This document shows positions 44,165 to 53,643 of a stretch of 64,000 nucleotides of DNA, piece by piece; the first letter of the stretch is position 1; every line of letters begins with the position of its first letter. The notes below the pieces were generated by a model. That model was not told the origin of the DNA and did no database searches. It saw nothing but the letters and a program-made list of their open reading frames with translations. A program made the position numbers and the translations under genes. Source of the stretch: Ignavibacteriota bacterium (GTDB lineage Bacteria > Bacteroidota > Ignavibacteria > Tepidaquicellales > Tepidaquicellaceae); NCBI GenBank assembly GCA_026390735.1, contig JAPLFJ010000037.1, positions 142,366 through 206,365 of the forward strand. Direction: 5' to 3'.

Positions 44165-46963
44165 ATGCTTAAGAATATTACGTTTAAAGAACAGATTATT
44201 TCTCTATTCAGTCTGAAATCCGACCAGGAATTTGTCGATTTCATTGACTGGATTTCTAAAATGAATGAAATTATTAGGATTCCTGAATATGCAAAGAATA
44301 TACCCGAGCGATTTTTAAATCTTTTTGAAGTAATTGATAATCAATACGAGATTCTTGAATCTGATAACAGTTCAAAAATTTATAATTTACGATTAATTGC
44401 AGATGATTTAAAGAAATCAAATGAACTTCTTATTGCTGAATCAAAAAGACAGAAGTTTATTTACTTAGCCTTAAAAGAGATATTATTGATCCTTTTGCAG
44501 TATTTAGGCAAAAAAGTAGATTATGTCGAAGGATTAAGTCTTGAGCAAATGCTTGATTCCATTTCCACTTTAGTAAAAGAAGTTCAGGACCCAAACGATA
44601 ATTATCTTATCAGCCGGGGAAATTTTGATACCTTCACAAATAACATTAAAGATATTATCTTTCAAACCGACGCAAATGGAAAGTTAATCTATATAAACAA
44701 AGCCTGGGTCGATATAACGGGTTTTTCTCTCGATGAATCAATCAATGCGCCTTTCGGAAGTTTTCTGTATCCTGCTGACTTTTACCTCTATGAAGCCTGC
44801 TACAATAAGCTTGCAAAGAAGGAAAAAGATTATTGCCGGTATCAGATGCGACTTAGGGGGAAGAATGAATCTGCATTATGGACTGATGTATTCTCAAGGT
44901 TATTGTATGATGATAACGGAAAAATCATCGGACTTTATGGAATCATATCTGATATTTCAGAACGTAAAAAAGCTGAAGATGAGTTAATACGGTTGAAAGA
45001 TGCAGCTGAAGAAGCTGCACGTGCTAAATCAGAATTTCTTGCAGTTATGAGTCATGAAATAAGAACGCCTATGAATGGTGTTCTGGGTATGACTGGACTT
45101 CTGCTCGAAACAAACCTTACTCCTGAACAAAGAGAATATGTCGAAACAATTCGTGTTAGTGGCGATACACTTCTGACATTGATTAATGATATTCTTGATT
45201 TCTCGAAAATTGAATCGGGAAAGATGGAACTTGAAGAGGCACCTCTTGAAGTGAAAGAATGTATTGAAGAAGCGTTTGAATTGCTGGCAGCAGAAGCTGT
45301 TAAAAAGAGGCTGGACTTACTTCACTTAATAGATCCTGATGTACCTGATTTAATCATAGGTGATGTAACAAGGATAAGACAGATTTTGGTGAATCTGGTC
45401 AACAATGCTGTTAAATTTACTGAGCATGGAGAAGTACTTGTAAGTGTTAAGAAAATGAAGCAGAAAGATGATGAAGTTGAATTGCAGTTTTCTGTACAAG
45501 ATTCAGGCATCGGAATTCCGGTTGACAAACTTAATTTAATCTTCCAGAGTTTTACGCAGGTAGACTCTTCAACTACCCGTAAATATGGCGGAACGGGACT
45601 TGGTCTTGCGATTTGTAAAAGGTTGGTAAACCTTATGGGCGGTACTATATGGGTCGAAAGCAGAGAAGGAAGCGGCTCAATATTCAGTTTCACGATTAAA
45701 TCTAAAATAACTAAAGTTGTTTCTCCTAAAGTATTCCTAAAGTCATCTTCACCCGTATTAAAGAATAAAAGAATATTAATTGTCGATGATAATGACACTA
45801 ATTTGCATATTCTGAACATTCAGTGTAAGAACTGGGGAATGATTCCAAGAACAACAAAAACCCCAAAAGACGCTTTAAAATGGATTATTAAAGACGACCC
45901 ATTTGATGTTGCTATTCTGGATATGCTTATGCCTGAAATGGATGGACTCGAATTGGCAAAGGAGATAAGAAAATACAGGTCTAAAGATAAATTACCGATT
46001 ATAATATTAAGTTCATCAGGATTCCAGGGAAGAAATAAACTTGAAATAGATAAATATTTAAATGCATTAGTCACAAAGCCAATAAGACAGGCTCAGTTGC
46101 AAAATATGCTTATAGAAACGTTGGGATTTGATTCTCCCGAAACTGTAACAAAGTTTGGTAAGAATACCCAAATACGGGAAACTGTTCCTAAGTTTGCCAG
46201 CAGGGATATGTCACATGAACATTCTTTGAAAGTTCTTGTCGCAGAAGATAATATGATTAATCAGAAATTAATCGTTAAAATATTATTACAACTTGGATTT
46301 AATGCTGATGTAGTGAGTAATGGCCTGGAAGCAATAGAAGAATTGAAAAGAGTTAGGTACGATATTGTGTTTATGGATGTTCAAATGCCTGAAATGGATG
46401 GCCTTGAAGCTACAAAATATATAGTCCAGAACTGGAAAACAGATGAAAGACCTCTGATAATAGCAATGACAGCAAATGTGATGCAGGGTGACAAAGAGAA
46501 ATGCCTGAACGCTGGAATGGATGATTATCTTAGTAAACCTGTTGTTATAGACGATGTTCAGAAAATAATTAAGAAATGGGTTGACCTGATTAAACAGAAG
46601 AAACTAGTATCAAGAAGAAGTATTAAAACCAGTTTGATGCTCGATTCAGACATTATTTACGGTCTGAAAAAACTTGACGGTAATAACGAATTTTCTGATG
46701 TTATAAAACTATATACTGATCTTGCACCGGAATTAATATCTGAAATTAAATCTTCATTCAGGGTGAATGATCTTACTAATCTGAAATCGGCTGCATCTAA
46801 TCTTAAGAGGATAAGCCTTAATTTAGGAGCAAACAGATTGGCGGAAATATGTTTCAAGGTTGAATCAATGAACGGAAATAGCTCAAAAGAAGAGTTGCAG
46901 AGCCTGATTGAGAGAATGGATAATATTTTCCTCCTTACATTTGAGGAATTAAAGAAAATCTGA
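44165..46963 (+). CDS. Hybrid sensor histidine kinase (PAS-HisKA-HATPase-REC-REC-degenerate Hpt)
   Basis: This 932-aa protein has no obvious membrane segment. Order: N-terminal helical region, PAS domain with PAC motif (about 155-270), HisKA with H297 (MSHEIRTPMNG), HATPase (QILVNLVNNAVKFT, GIGIPVDK, GGTGLGLAICKRLV), receiver 1 with D586 (AILDMLMPEMDG), receiver 2 with D738 (VFMDVQMPEMDG), and a final Hpt-like domain. In that last domain the histidine position is N879 (AASNLKRISLNLGANRLAEIC versus AHALKGASLNIGAKEVASIC in the neighbour). The phosphorelay therefore likely runs through the free Hpt protein. Confidence 0.93.
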   Translation: MLKNITFKEQIISLFSLKSDQEFVDFIDWISKMNEIIRIPEYAKNIPERFLNLFEVIDNQYEILESDNSSKIYNLRLIADDLKKSNELLIAESKRQKFIYLALKEILLILLQYLGKKVDYVEGLSLEQMLDSISTLVKEVQDPNDNYLISRGNFDTFTNNIKDIIFQTDANGKLIYINKAWVDITGFSLDESINAPFGSFLYPADFYLYEACYNKLAKKEKDYCRYQMRLRGKNESALWTDVFSRLLYDDNGKIIGLYGIISDISERKKAEDELIRLKDAAEEAARAKSEFLAVMSHEIRTPMNGVLGMTGLLLETNLTPEQREYVETIRVSGDTLLTLINDILDFSKIESGKMELEEAPLEVKECIEEAFELLAAEAVKKRLDLLHLIDPDVPDLIIGDVTRIRQILVNLVNNAVKFTEHGEVLVSVKKMKQKDDEVELQFSVQDSGIGIPVDKLNLIFQSFTQVDSSTTRKYGGTGLGLAICKRLVNLMGGTIWVESREGSGSIFSFTIKSKITKVVSPKVFLKSSSPVLKNKRILIVDDNDTNLHILNIQCKNWGMIPRTTKTPKDALKWIIKDDPFDVAILDMLMPEMDGLELAKEIRKYRSKDKLPIIILSSSGFQGRNKLEIDKYLNALVTKPIRQAQLQNMLIETLGFDSPETVTKFGKNTQIRETVPKFASRDMSHEHSLKVLVAEDNMINQKLIVKILLQLGFNADVVSNGLEAIEELKRVRYDIVFMDVQMPEMDGLEATKYIVQNWKTDERPLIIAMTANVMQGDKEKCLNAGMDDYLSKPVVIDDVQKIIKKWVDLIKQKKLVSRRSIKTSLMLDSDIIYGLKKLDGNNEFSDVIKLYTDLAPELISEIKSSFRVNDLTNLKSAASNLKRISLNLGANRLAEICFKVESMNGNSSKEELQSLIERMDNIFLLTFEELKKI

Positions 46964-46988
46964 CAAACAAATTATTATTCTTAAAAAG

Positions 46989-47016
46989 GAAGTTCAATTT
47001 GCTTGGACTTCTTTTT
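46989..47016 (+). terminator. Rho-independent terminator after the hybrid kinase
   Basis: GAAGTTCAA pairs with TTGGACTTC (one G-U pair, loop TTTGC) and is followed by TTTTT. It closes the signalling block before aspS. Confidence 0.8.
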
Positions 47017-47079
47017 CTGTTTATTAACCTCACATTTAACTAATAAATTAATTATTTTACAAGTTATACATGAAATTAT

Positions 47080-48876
47080 ATGATTTTTAATAAAAGAACA
47101 CATACTTGTGGTGAGTTGAATGCCGTTTCTATTGGCGAAACCGTTACATTAAATGGATGGGTGGCAAAAAAACGTGATTTAGGTGGTTTGTACTTTATTG
47201 ATTTAAGGGATAGATACGGAATTACTCAACTTAAGATAACGCCGGAGAATAAAGATCTTCATTCCCGTGTTACTAAAATCGGAAATGAGTATGTCATTTC
47301 CTGCAGTGGCAAAGTTGTCAGTCGCGAGAGTGCGAATAAGAATATTAAAACGGGTGAAATCGAAGTTGAAGTTTCTGAACTGCAGGTATTGAATGAGTCA
47401 CTGATAACGCCTTTTGTTGTTGAAGAAGATATAAAAGCTAATGAAGATTTAAGACTTCAGTACAGGTATCTTGATTTAAGACGGAAGAAAGTACTCGATA
47501 ATCTGATATTGCGCAATACTATATATCAGATTGTTCATAACTATTTTTCTGATTTTAATTTTATTGAAGTTGAAACACCGATACTTATGAAATCTACTCC
47601 TGAAGGTGCAAGAGATTATTTAGTGCCATCAAGAGTCCATAAGGGGAAATTTTATGCCCTGCCACAGTCTCCGCAGACATATAAGCAGATTTTAATGGTC
47701 TCAGGTCTGGATAGATATGTTCAGATCTGCAAATGCTTCAGGGATGAAGATTTGAGGGCTGACAGACAACCGGAATTTACTCAAATAGATATTGAAATGT
47801 CATTCGTTACTCAGGAAGATATATTCCAATTATCAGAAGGCTTGTTCAGAAAGATATGGCATGAGACTATACAATATGAATTACCTGAAAAATTTCCTCA
47901 ATTGACTTATGACGATGCTTTGAATAATTATGGCATAGATAAACCTGATATGAGAATTAAAGAACTTATGGTTATCAGAAAACTGACTGAATGTTTTGCA
48001 AATACTGAATTTAAGGTTTTTAAAGACGTAGTTGAAACTGATGGCATTATCGCGGGTATTAAGATCAATGTTAATGATTCGAATGAAAAGATTGAGATTA
48101 CAAGAAAGATATCCGATTCTTATACTGATTACATTAAGAAATTTGGGTTTAGTGGCCTGGCTTTTCTTAAAGTAAATGAAAATGATGAAATTCAGTCTTC
48201 AATTCTGAAATTTTTAAATGAAAATGAAATTATTTCTCTTAAAAATAAGTTGGCATTACAAAAGGGGGATTATGCTTTCATAATTTCCGGTAAAAAGTCT
48301 CTGGTACTAAACGGACTCGGTCAGCTGAGACTTAAGATTGCTGAGGACTTTAATCTGCTCGATAATAAAAAGCATGAATTTGTGTGGATAACAGATTTTC
48401 CTTTGTTTAATTATGATGATGAAACTGACAGGTATGCAGGAGAACACCATGTTTTTACTTCACCTAAAGATGAATATATGAAGTTTTTAGACAGCAAAGA
48501 GAAAGAAGAAATACTCTCTATTCGCGCAAATTGTTATGACCTTGTGTATAATGGAAATGAAATAGGAAGCGGAAGCATCAGAATTCATAATAGTGATATT
48601 CAGAAAAAAGTATTTAATATCATTGGACTAACAGATGATGAAGCAAATGAGAAGTTTGGCTTTATACTTGAAGCATTTAAATATGGTGCACCTCCTCATG
48701 GTGGAGTCGCATTCGGATTTGACAGATTGGTAGCGATGCTTTGTGGTACTAAATCTATTAGAGATGTTATCGCATTTCCTAAAACTGTCAGTGCGGCATC
48801 TTTAATGGATAATGCTCCGGGTTTTGTTTCAGTTGAACAATTAAACGACTTAGGTGTAAGCTTAATCAAATTATAG
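47080..48876 (+). CDS. aspS: Aspartate-tRNA ligase
   Basis: This 598-aa class IIb synthetase has the N-terminal OB anticodon-binding domain (VTLNGWVAKKRDLGGLYFIDLRDRYGITQL), motif 2 (YVQICKCFRDEDLRADRQPEFTQIDIEMSF), the bacterial GAD insertion (about 280-420), and motif 3 (GAPPHGGVAFGFDRLVAMLCG). The length matches bacterial AspRS. Whether it also charges tRNA-Asn cannot be read from the sequence. Confidence 0.97.
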   Translation: MIFNKRTHTCGELNAVSIGETVTLNGWVAKKRDLGGLYFIDLRDRYGITQLKITPENKDLHSRVTKIGNEYVISCSGKVVSRESANKNIKTGEIEVEVSELQVLNESLITPFVVEEDIKANEDLRLQYRYLDLRRKKVLDNLILRNTIYQIVHNYFSDFNFIEVETPILMKSTPEGARDYLVPSRVHKGKFYALPQSPQTYKQILMVSGLDRYVQICKCFRDEDLRADRQPEFTQIDIEMSFVTQEDIFQLSEGLFRKIWHETIQYELPEKFPQLTYDDALNNYGIDKPDMRIKELMVIRKLTECFANTEFKVFKDVVETDGIIAGIKINVNDSNEKIEITRKISDSYTDYIKKFGFSGLAFLKVNENDEIQSSILKFLNENEIISLKNKLALQKGDYAFIISGKKSLVLNGLGQLRLKIAEDFNLLDNKKHEFVWITDFPLFNYDDETDRYAGEHHVFTSPKDEYMKFLDSKEKEEILSIRANCYDLVYNGNEIGSGSIRIHNSDIQKKVFNIIGLTDDEANEKFGFILEAFKYGAPPHGGVAFGFDRLVAMLCGTKSIRDVIAFPKTVSAASLMDNAPGFVSVEQLNDLGVSLIKL

Positions 48877-48952
48877 CGATAAATATATAAATTTTATTAA
48901 AAATTTAAAAATTGTATTATTAATATTAATTAAAAACTAAAAGAATCAAATT

Positions 48953-50227
48953 ATGGCGAAGAATAACAAGTTTAAAGTGAAGGACTTGAAATTAGCAGCT
49001 CAGGGAAAGACGAAAATAGAATGGGCAGAATCAAGAATGCCGGTTTTAGCCGCATTAAGAGCAAAATACAAAAAGACAAAACCATTTAAAGGTTTTAAAA
49101 TAGCAGGTTGTTTGCACGTTACAAAAGAAACAGCTGTTCTTATCAGAACATTCATTGACGCAGGTGCTGAAATATCTTGGAGTGGCTGTAATCCTTTGTC
49201 AACACAGGATGATGTCGCAGCAGCACTGGCTGCAGAGGGCGTTTCAATCTATGCCTGGCATGGAATGAATACTAAGGAATTCTATTGGTGTATTGACAGA
49301 ACTCTGGACTTTAAACCGCAGTTGACTCTTGATGACGGTGCTGATTTAATTTTCACTGTACACAAGAAATATAAAAGTTTGATCTCTACTATAATCGGTG
49401 GAACTGAAGAAACTACCACAGGTGTTCATAGATTAAGAAAAATGGCAGAACAGGGTGCACTTAAATATCCTGTGTTCGCAGTAAATGACTCTATCACAAA
49501 ATGGGATTTTGATAACGTTTATGGTACAGGACAATCAACAATTGACGGAATATTAAGAGCAACATCTGTCTTGATTGCAGGTAAGAATTTCGTTGTTGCT
49601 GGTTATGGGCATTGCGGTAGCGGTGTTGCAACAAGAGCAAAAGGTCTGGGTGCAGCCACTATTGCAACAGAAGTTAAGCCTACATCAGCTTTAAAAGCCA
49701 CTCTTGAAGGTCATAGAGTTATGAAAATGGACGAAGCAGCAAAAGTCGGTGATATATTTGTGACTGCTACAGGCGTGAAAGATGTCATCGTTGGAAGACA
49801 TTTTGCATCAATGAAAGACGGTGCTATAGTTTGTAACACAGGTCATTATGATTGTGAGATTAATCTTGATGATCTTAATAAAATAAAAAAATCTGTCAGA
49901 ACTATCAGACCTAACTGCGAAGAATATACAATGAAAGACGGAAGAAAGATTTATATCTTAGCAAAAGGAAGATTAGTTAACCTTTCTGCTGCAGAAGGAC
50001 ATCCTTCGGAAGTTATGGATATGTCATTCGCTAATCAGTTTAATGCACAGTTAGCACTGGTTAATGCATACAAAGCAGGAAAGAATTTAAGCACCGACGT
50101 TCACGTGTTACCGGAATCTATGGATCAGGGTATCGCAGGAGTTAAATTGTCAACTATGGGAATTAAGATTGACAAATTAACTAAAGAACAGATTAAATAT
50201 AACGAAGATTATTCTGAAGGAACATAG
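48953..50227 (+). CDS. ahcY: Adenosylhomocysteinase
   Basis: This 424-aa NAD-dependent enzyme splits S-adenosylhomocysteine into adenosine and homocysteine. Visible are CLHVTKETAVLIRTF, the DDGADL segment, the NAD site FVVAGYGHCGSGVATRAKGLGA and the C-terminal NLSAAEGHPSEVMDMSFANQ. At 424 aa it is the short form without the insert of about 40 residues found in the longer bacterial form. The NAD loop reads GYGHCGSG rather than GYGDVGKG. Confidence 0.96.
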   Translation: MAKNNKFKVKDLKLAAQGKTKIEWAESRMPVLAALRAKYKKTKPFKGFKIAGCLHVTKETAVLIRTFIDAGAEISWSGCNPLSTQDDVAAALAAEGVSIYAWHGMNTKEFYWCIDRTLDFKPQLTLDDGADLIFTVHKKYKSLISTIIGGTEETTTGVHRLRKMAEQGALKYPVFAVNDSITKWDFDNVYGTGQSTIDGILRATSVLIAGKNFVVAGYGHCGSGVATRAKGLGAATIATEVKPTSALKATLEGHRVMKMDEAAKVGDIFVTATGVKDVIVGRHFASMKDGAIVCNTGHYDCEINLDDLNKIKKSVRTIRPNCEEYTMKDGRKIYILAKGRLVNLSAAEGHPSEVMDMSFANQFNAQLALVNAYKAGKNLSTDVHVLPESMDQGIAGVKLSTMGIKIDKLTKEQIKYNEDYSEGT

Positions 50228-50277
50228 TCTTTTAGGAAATTTCAATTTTAAATTATAGCTAATTTAAAATTGAATAT

Positions 50278-50350
50278 GCTAGCGTAGCTCAGTTGGTAGA
50301 GCAGCTGATTCGTAATCAGCAGGTCGTGGGTTCAAGTCCCGTCGCTAGCT
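50278..50350 (+). tRNA. tRNA-Thr (anticodon CGT)
   Basis: A full cloverleaf is readable: acceptor GCTAGCG / CGCTAGC, D arm GCTC..GAGC, anticodon stem GCTGA / TCAGC with loop TTCGTAA (anticodon CGT, reads ACG), and T arm with TTCAAGT. Two wobble pairs in the T stem are acceptable. The 3' CCA is not encoded. It lies between ahcY and a small unknown gene. Confidence 0.93.
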
Positions 50351-50414
50351 CTGATTGAAACTATATTAAGGTTTTATCGTTTTAATAAAAGGTGTTTAAT
50401 TGTAAATACAAATA

Positions 50415-50843
50415 ATGGATAATAACGAATACAAAAAAGTACTAAATAGCGAAAGTTTTTCAGTTCTGGAAAAGTTGTTTGACGTTAAATTAATAAAGAA
50501 TGAAATATCTTATTCATTTACTATCACAAATCCTAAATTGAAAAACTCAATTGCGTTAGATATATTTTTGGATGCAGATGGAGATAATCTGGTCTCTGTA
50601 TATTCTGAAAATTCACATTTACAATTGCAGTCATGCAGATATTTTATAATCAGCCAGATGCTTGAAGAAATAATATTTTACACAGAGAATGGGGACATGG
50701 TTTCAGGGTTGATTATCTCAAAACAAGGTGATTGTTCGTTATACTCAAATGTAGATAAAAAGACATTAAGCTCGGATTTCCTGAATCTTAACTCCGAAAA
50801 ATTGTTATCCGCAGTTGCACTTTCGGTAATTGAATCAATTTAA
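50415..50843 (+). CDS. Hypothetical protein, 142 aa
   Basis: I do not recognise this protein. It has no signal peptide or membrane helix and a mixed alpha/beta composition. The middle reads KLKNSIALDIFLDADGDNLVSVYSENSHLQL and the end is leucine- and serine-rich. It starts about 65 bp after the tRNA and ends 20 bp before ybeY on the same strand, so it is likely the first gene of a ybeY-topA-xer transcript. Confidence 0.65.
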   Translation: MDNNEYKKVLNSESFSVLEKLFDVKLIKNEISYSFTITNPKLKNSIALDIFLDADGDNLVSVYSENSHLQLQSCRYFIISQMLEEIIFYTENGDMVSGLIISKQGDCSLYSNVDKKTLSSDFLNLNSEKLLSAVALSVIESI

Positions 50844-50863
50844 TAATTTAATAATCATATTCT

Positions 50864-51310
50864 GTGGCAAAAACTAAAGTAAATTTTACGTTTGATAAAG
50901 ATTTATTCCCAAAAGAATATAATAAAACTGTATTTAAGAAAACGGTTAAGACACTGGCAGATTATGTTCTGTTTGCCGAAAAATGTAAAATGGATGTTAT
51001 AAACATCCTTTTCTGTAATGATAAAACCATAACCGAATACAACAAGAAATACCTCAAGCATAATTATGAAACCGATATTATCACGTTTAAGTATAACGAA
51101 GAGGATTGTGTGGAGAGTGATATAATCATTTCAATGGAATCAGTTCAGAGAAACTCATTTACCTTTAAAAGTACTTTCCTTAATGAACTTTTCAGGGTAG
51201 TAATACACGGGATTCTGCACCTTGGCGGAATGGAAGATTCCACTAAGTCACAAAAGCTTAATATGAGAAAAAAAGAGAATTTTTATTTAAAATCAATAGG
51301 TATAGAATAA
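50864..51310 (+). CDS. ybeY: Endoribonuclease YbeY (rRNA maturation)
   Basis: This 148-aa metalloprotein processes 16S rRNA 3' ends and helps 70S quality control. The metal motif is RVVIHGILHLGGMEDST, with H115 and H119; the third ligand, a histidine in most bacteria (HLxGYDH), is replaced here by D125. Bacteroidetes-type YbeY often has this form. GTG is the start. It lies eight bp before topA. Confidence 0.9.
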   Translation: MAKTKVNFTFDKDLFPKEYNKTVFKKTVKTLADYVLFAEKCKMDVINILFCNDKTITEYNKKYLKHNYETDIITFKYNEEDCVESDIIISMESVQRNSFTFKSTFLNELFRVVIHGILHLGGMEDSTKSQKLNMRKKENFYLKSIGIE

Positions 51311-51318
51311 CAGAATAT

Positions 51319-53643
51319 ATGGAAAAATCATTAGTAATAGTTGAGTCGCCTTCAAAAGCAAAAACAATTAACAAATATCTTGGCAAAGATTACGTTGTGG
51401 AAGCAACTGTCGGGCATATTAAAAACCTCCCGAGAAATAAAATTAATATTGATATTGAAAACGGTTATAAACCGACATACGATATAATTGATGGTAAAGA
51501 AAAGGTTGTTAAAAAAATTAAAGACCTTGCAAAGATTTCTAAAAATGTGTTTATAGCAACTGACCCTGATCGGGAAGGGGAAGCAATTGCTTCCGATATC
51601 GCAGATGAAATAATGAAAGTTAACAAGAACATTAAAAGAGTTCTTTTCAACGAAATTACAAAAGCCGGTGTTGAGAAAGCAATGAACAGTCCGCTCGATA
51701 TTGACGATAAACTCGTTGAGTCTCAAATGGCAAGAAGAGTCATGGACAGAATCCTCGGTTATAAGGTAAGTCCTTTTCTGTGGAAATCACTCTTTTTTGG
51801 ATTATCTGCTGGTAGAGTTCAGTCCGTGGCTTTAAAACTAATTTGCGAACGCGAATTTGAAATTAAAAAGTTTCTCCCAAAAGAATACTGGTCAATTTTT
51901 GGAATATTTTCAAAACCCTCCGGAAGTTCAAAAGCTTTTAACGCCAAACTTTATAAGATTAATGATGATATCATTAAATACAACGGTGATGAACAGTGTA
52001 TTCATAATATTGATGAAGCACATAAAGTTATAGAAGATTTAAGGAATAATAAATTTAAGATAACTGATATTCAGGTTCGTGAAGTCAAGAGAAATGCTCC
52101 TCTTCCTTTTACAACCTCAGTTCTACAGCAAACTGCCTCAACCAAATTAGGTATGGCACCTAAAAGAACTATGCAGCTGGCACAAAAACTTTATGAAGGT
52201 GTCGAAATTAAAAAAGGCGAAGGAAATATAGGTCTTATTACTTATATGAGAACTGATTCTACCAGAATCAGTGATGATGCCAAGGATATGGCAAATAAAT
52301 TTATAACCGATAATTATGGTGAGGAATATGTCTCTAATGTCGTAAGAGCTGGTTCCAAAAAAGCCGTTAAAGCACAGGATGCTCACGAAGCAATTCGACC
52401 TACAGATGTTTTGCTCACCCCTGAGCAAATGAAGAAACTAGATAAGAGTTTATTGTCGCTGTACACTCTCATTTGGCAGAGGTTCGTTTCTTCACAGATG
52501 ACTCCTGCAGTGTTCGATCAGAAAACGATTTTAATTAAAGCACTTAATCCTTCTGGGAATAAAACTACTTATATTTTTAAAGCTACTGGAAGAGTCGCTA
52601 AGTTTCTTGGATTCCTGAAAGTATACGAGGAAATACTCGAAGAACAGAATAATACAGATGAAGATGATGATTTATCATTATTACCTGATGATCTAAACGT
52701 TGATGATATGCTTAAAGCAGCTAATGTAAACAAAGAACAGCATTTTACTAGTCCTCCTCCAAGGTATACTGAGAGTAGCCTTATTAAACAACTCGATGCT
52801 CTTGGTATCGGAAGACCTAGTACCTTTGCATCAATAGTTTCAACAGTCATTGACCGCAAATATGTAGACCTGGTGGAAAGAAAGCTCTTCGCAACTGAAC
52901 TCGGGCTGCAGGTTAATAAGATATTGCAGGAATATTTTCCTGATGTTATTAATACGCAGTTTACTGCTGGTATGGAAGAGGAACTCGATACGATTGCAAA
53001 TGGCGAAAATTCATATAAAAATGTTCTTGATGATTTCTACATACCTTTTAATAAGGACTTGGAGATTGCCGACGCTGCAGCTCCAAATATTAAAAAATCA
53101 CTTATTGAAAAGACCGATATTAAATGTCCTGAGTGTGGTGATGAAACAGGCGCTATTATGCTCAAAAAATGGGGTAAGAACGGATTGTTCTATGCCTGTG
53201 AAAAATATCCGAAATGCAAAGGCACATTGTCATACGAAAATAATGAGCCGATAGAACAAAAGCCTGTAGAAAATATTATTTGTCCTGTTTGCAGCGGTGA
53301 AATGCTCCTTAAAGTTGGTCCTTACGGAAAATTTTATGGATGCATTAACTATCCAAAATGCCGCGGAATAAAACCTGTGACACTCGGTATAAAATGTCCG
53401 AAGTGCAGTAAAGGTGAAATCCTGGAAAGGCGTGGCGGTAAACGCAGAACAATATTCTATGGATGTACTAATTATCCTGACTGTGATTTTATTGAAAATG
53501 CAATGCCTCTGATAAAGAATTGTGAGAGTTGTGATAATACTTATATGGTAAAGAAGAAAACTGTAAAAGACGGTGAATTCCTTTATTGCACAAAGTGTAA
53601 ACATAAAGAAATACTGAAAACCGAAAATGCAGAAACAAACTGA
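51319..53643 (+). CDS. topA: DNA topoisomerase I
   Basis: This 774-aa type IA topoisomerase relaxes negative supercoils. It has the Toprim domain (LVIVESPSKAKTINKYLG, ATDPDREGEAIASDI), the catalytic tyrosine Y309 in LITYMRTDSTRIS, ERKLFATELG, and four C-terminal zinc ribbons (CPECGDETG..CEKYPKC, CPVCSGEM..CINYPKC, CPKCSKGE..CTNYPDC, CESCDNTY..CTKC). The last 17 bases overlap the recombinase gene. Confidence 0.97.
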   Translation: MEKSLVIVESPSKAKTINKYLGKDYVVEATVGHIKNLPRNKINIDIENGYKPTYDIIDGKEKVVKKIKDLAKISKNVFIATDPDREGEAIASDIADEIMKVNKNIKRVLFNEITKAGVEKAMNSPLDIDDKLVESQMARRVMDRILGYKVSPFLWKSLFFGLSAGRVQSVALKLICEREFEIKKFLPKEYWSIFGIFSKPSGSSKAFNAKLYKINDDIIKYNGDEQCIHNIDEAHKVIEDLRNNKFKITDIQVREVKRNAPLPFTTSVLQQTASTKLGMAPKRTMQLAQKLYEGVEIKKGEGNIGLITYMRTDSTRISDDAKDMANKFITDNYGEEYVSNVVRAGSKKAVKAQDAHEAIRPTDVLLTPEQMKKLDKSLLSLYTLIWQRFVSSQMTPAVFDQKTILIKALNPSGNKTTYIFKATGRVAKFLGFLKVYEEILEEQNNTDEDDDLSLLPDDLNVDDMLKAANVNKEQHFTSPPPRYTESSLIKQLDALGIGRPSTFASIVSTVIDRKYVDLVERKLFATELGLQVNKILQEYFPDVINTQFTAGMEEELDTIANGENSYKNVLDDFYIPFNKDLEIADAAAPNIKKSLIEKTDIKCPECGDETGAIMLKKWGKNGLFYACEKYPKCKGTLSYENNEPIEQKPVENIICPVCSGEMLLKVGPYGKFYGCINYPKCRGIKPVTLGIKCPKCSKGEILERRGGKRRTIFYGCTNYPDCDFIENAMPLIKNCESCDNTYMVKKKTVKDGEFLYCTKCKHKEILKTENAETN

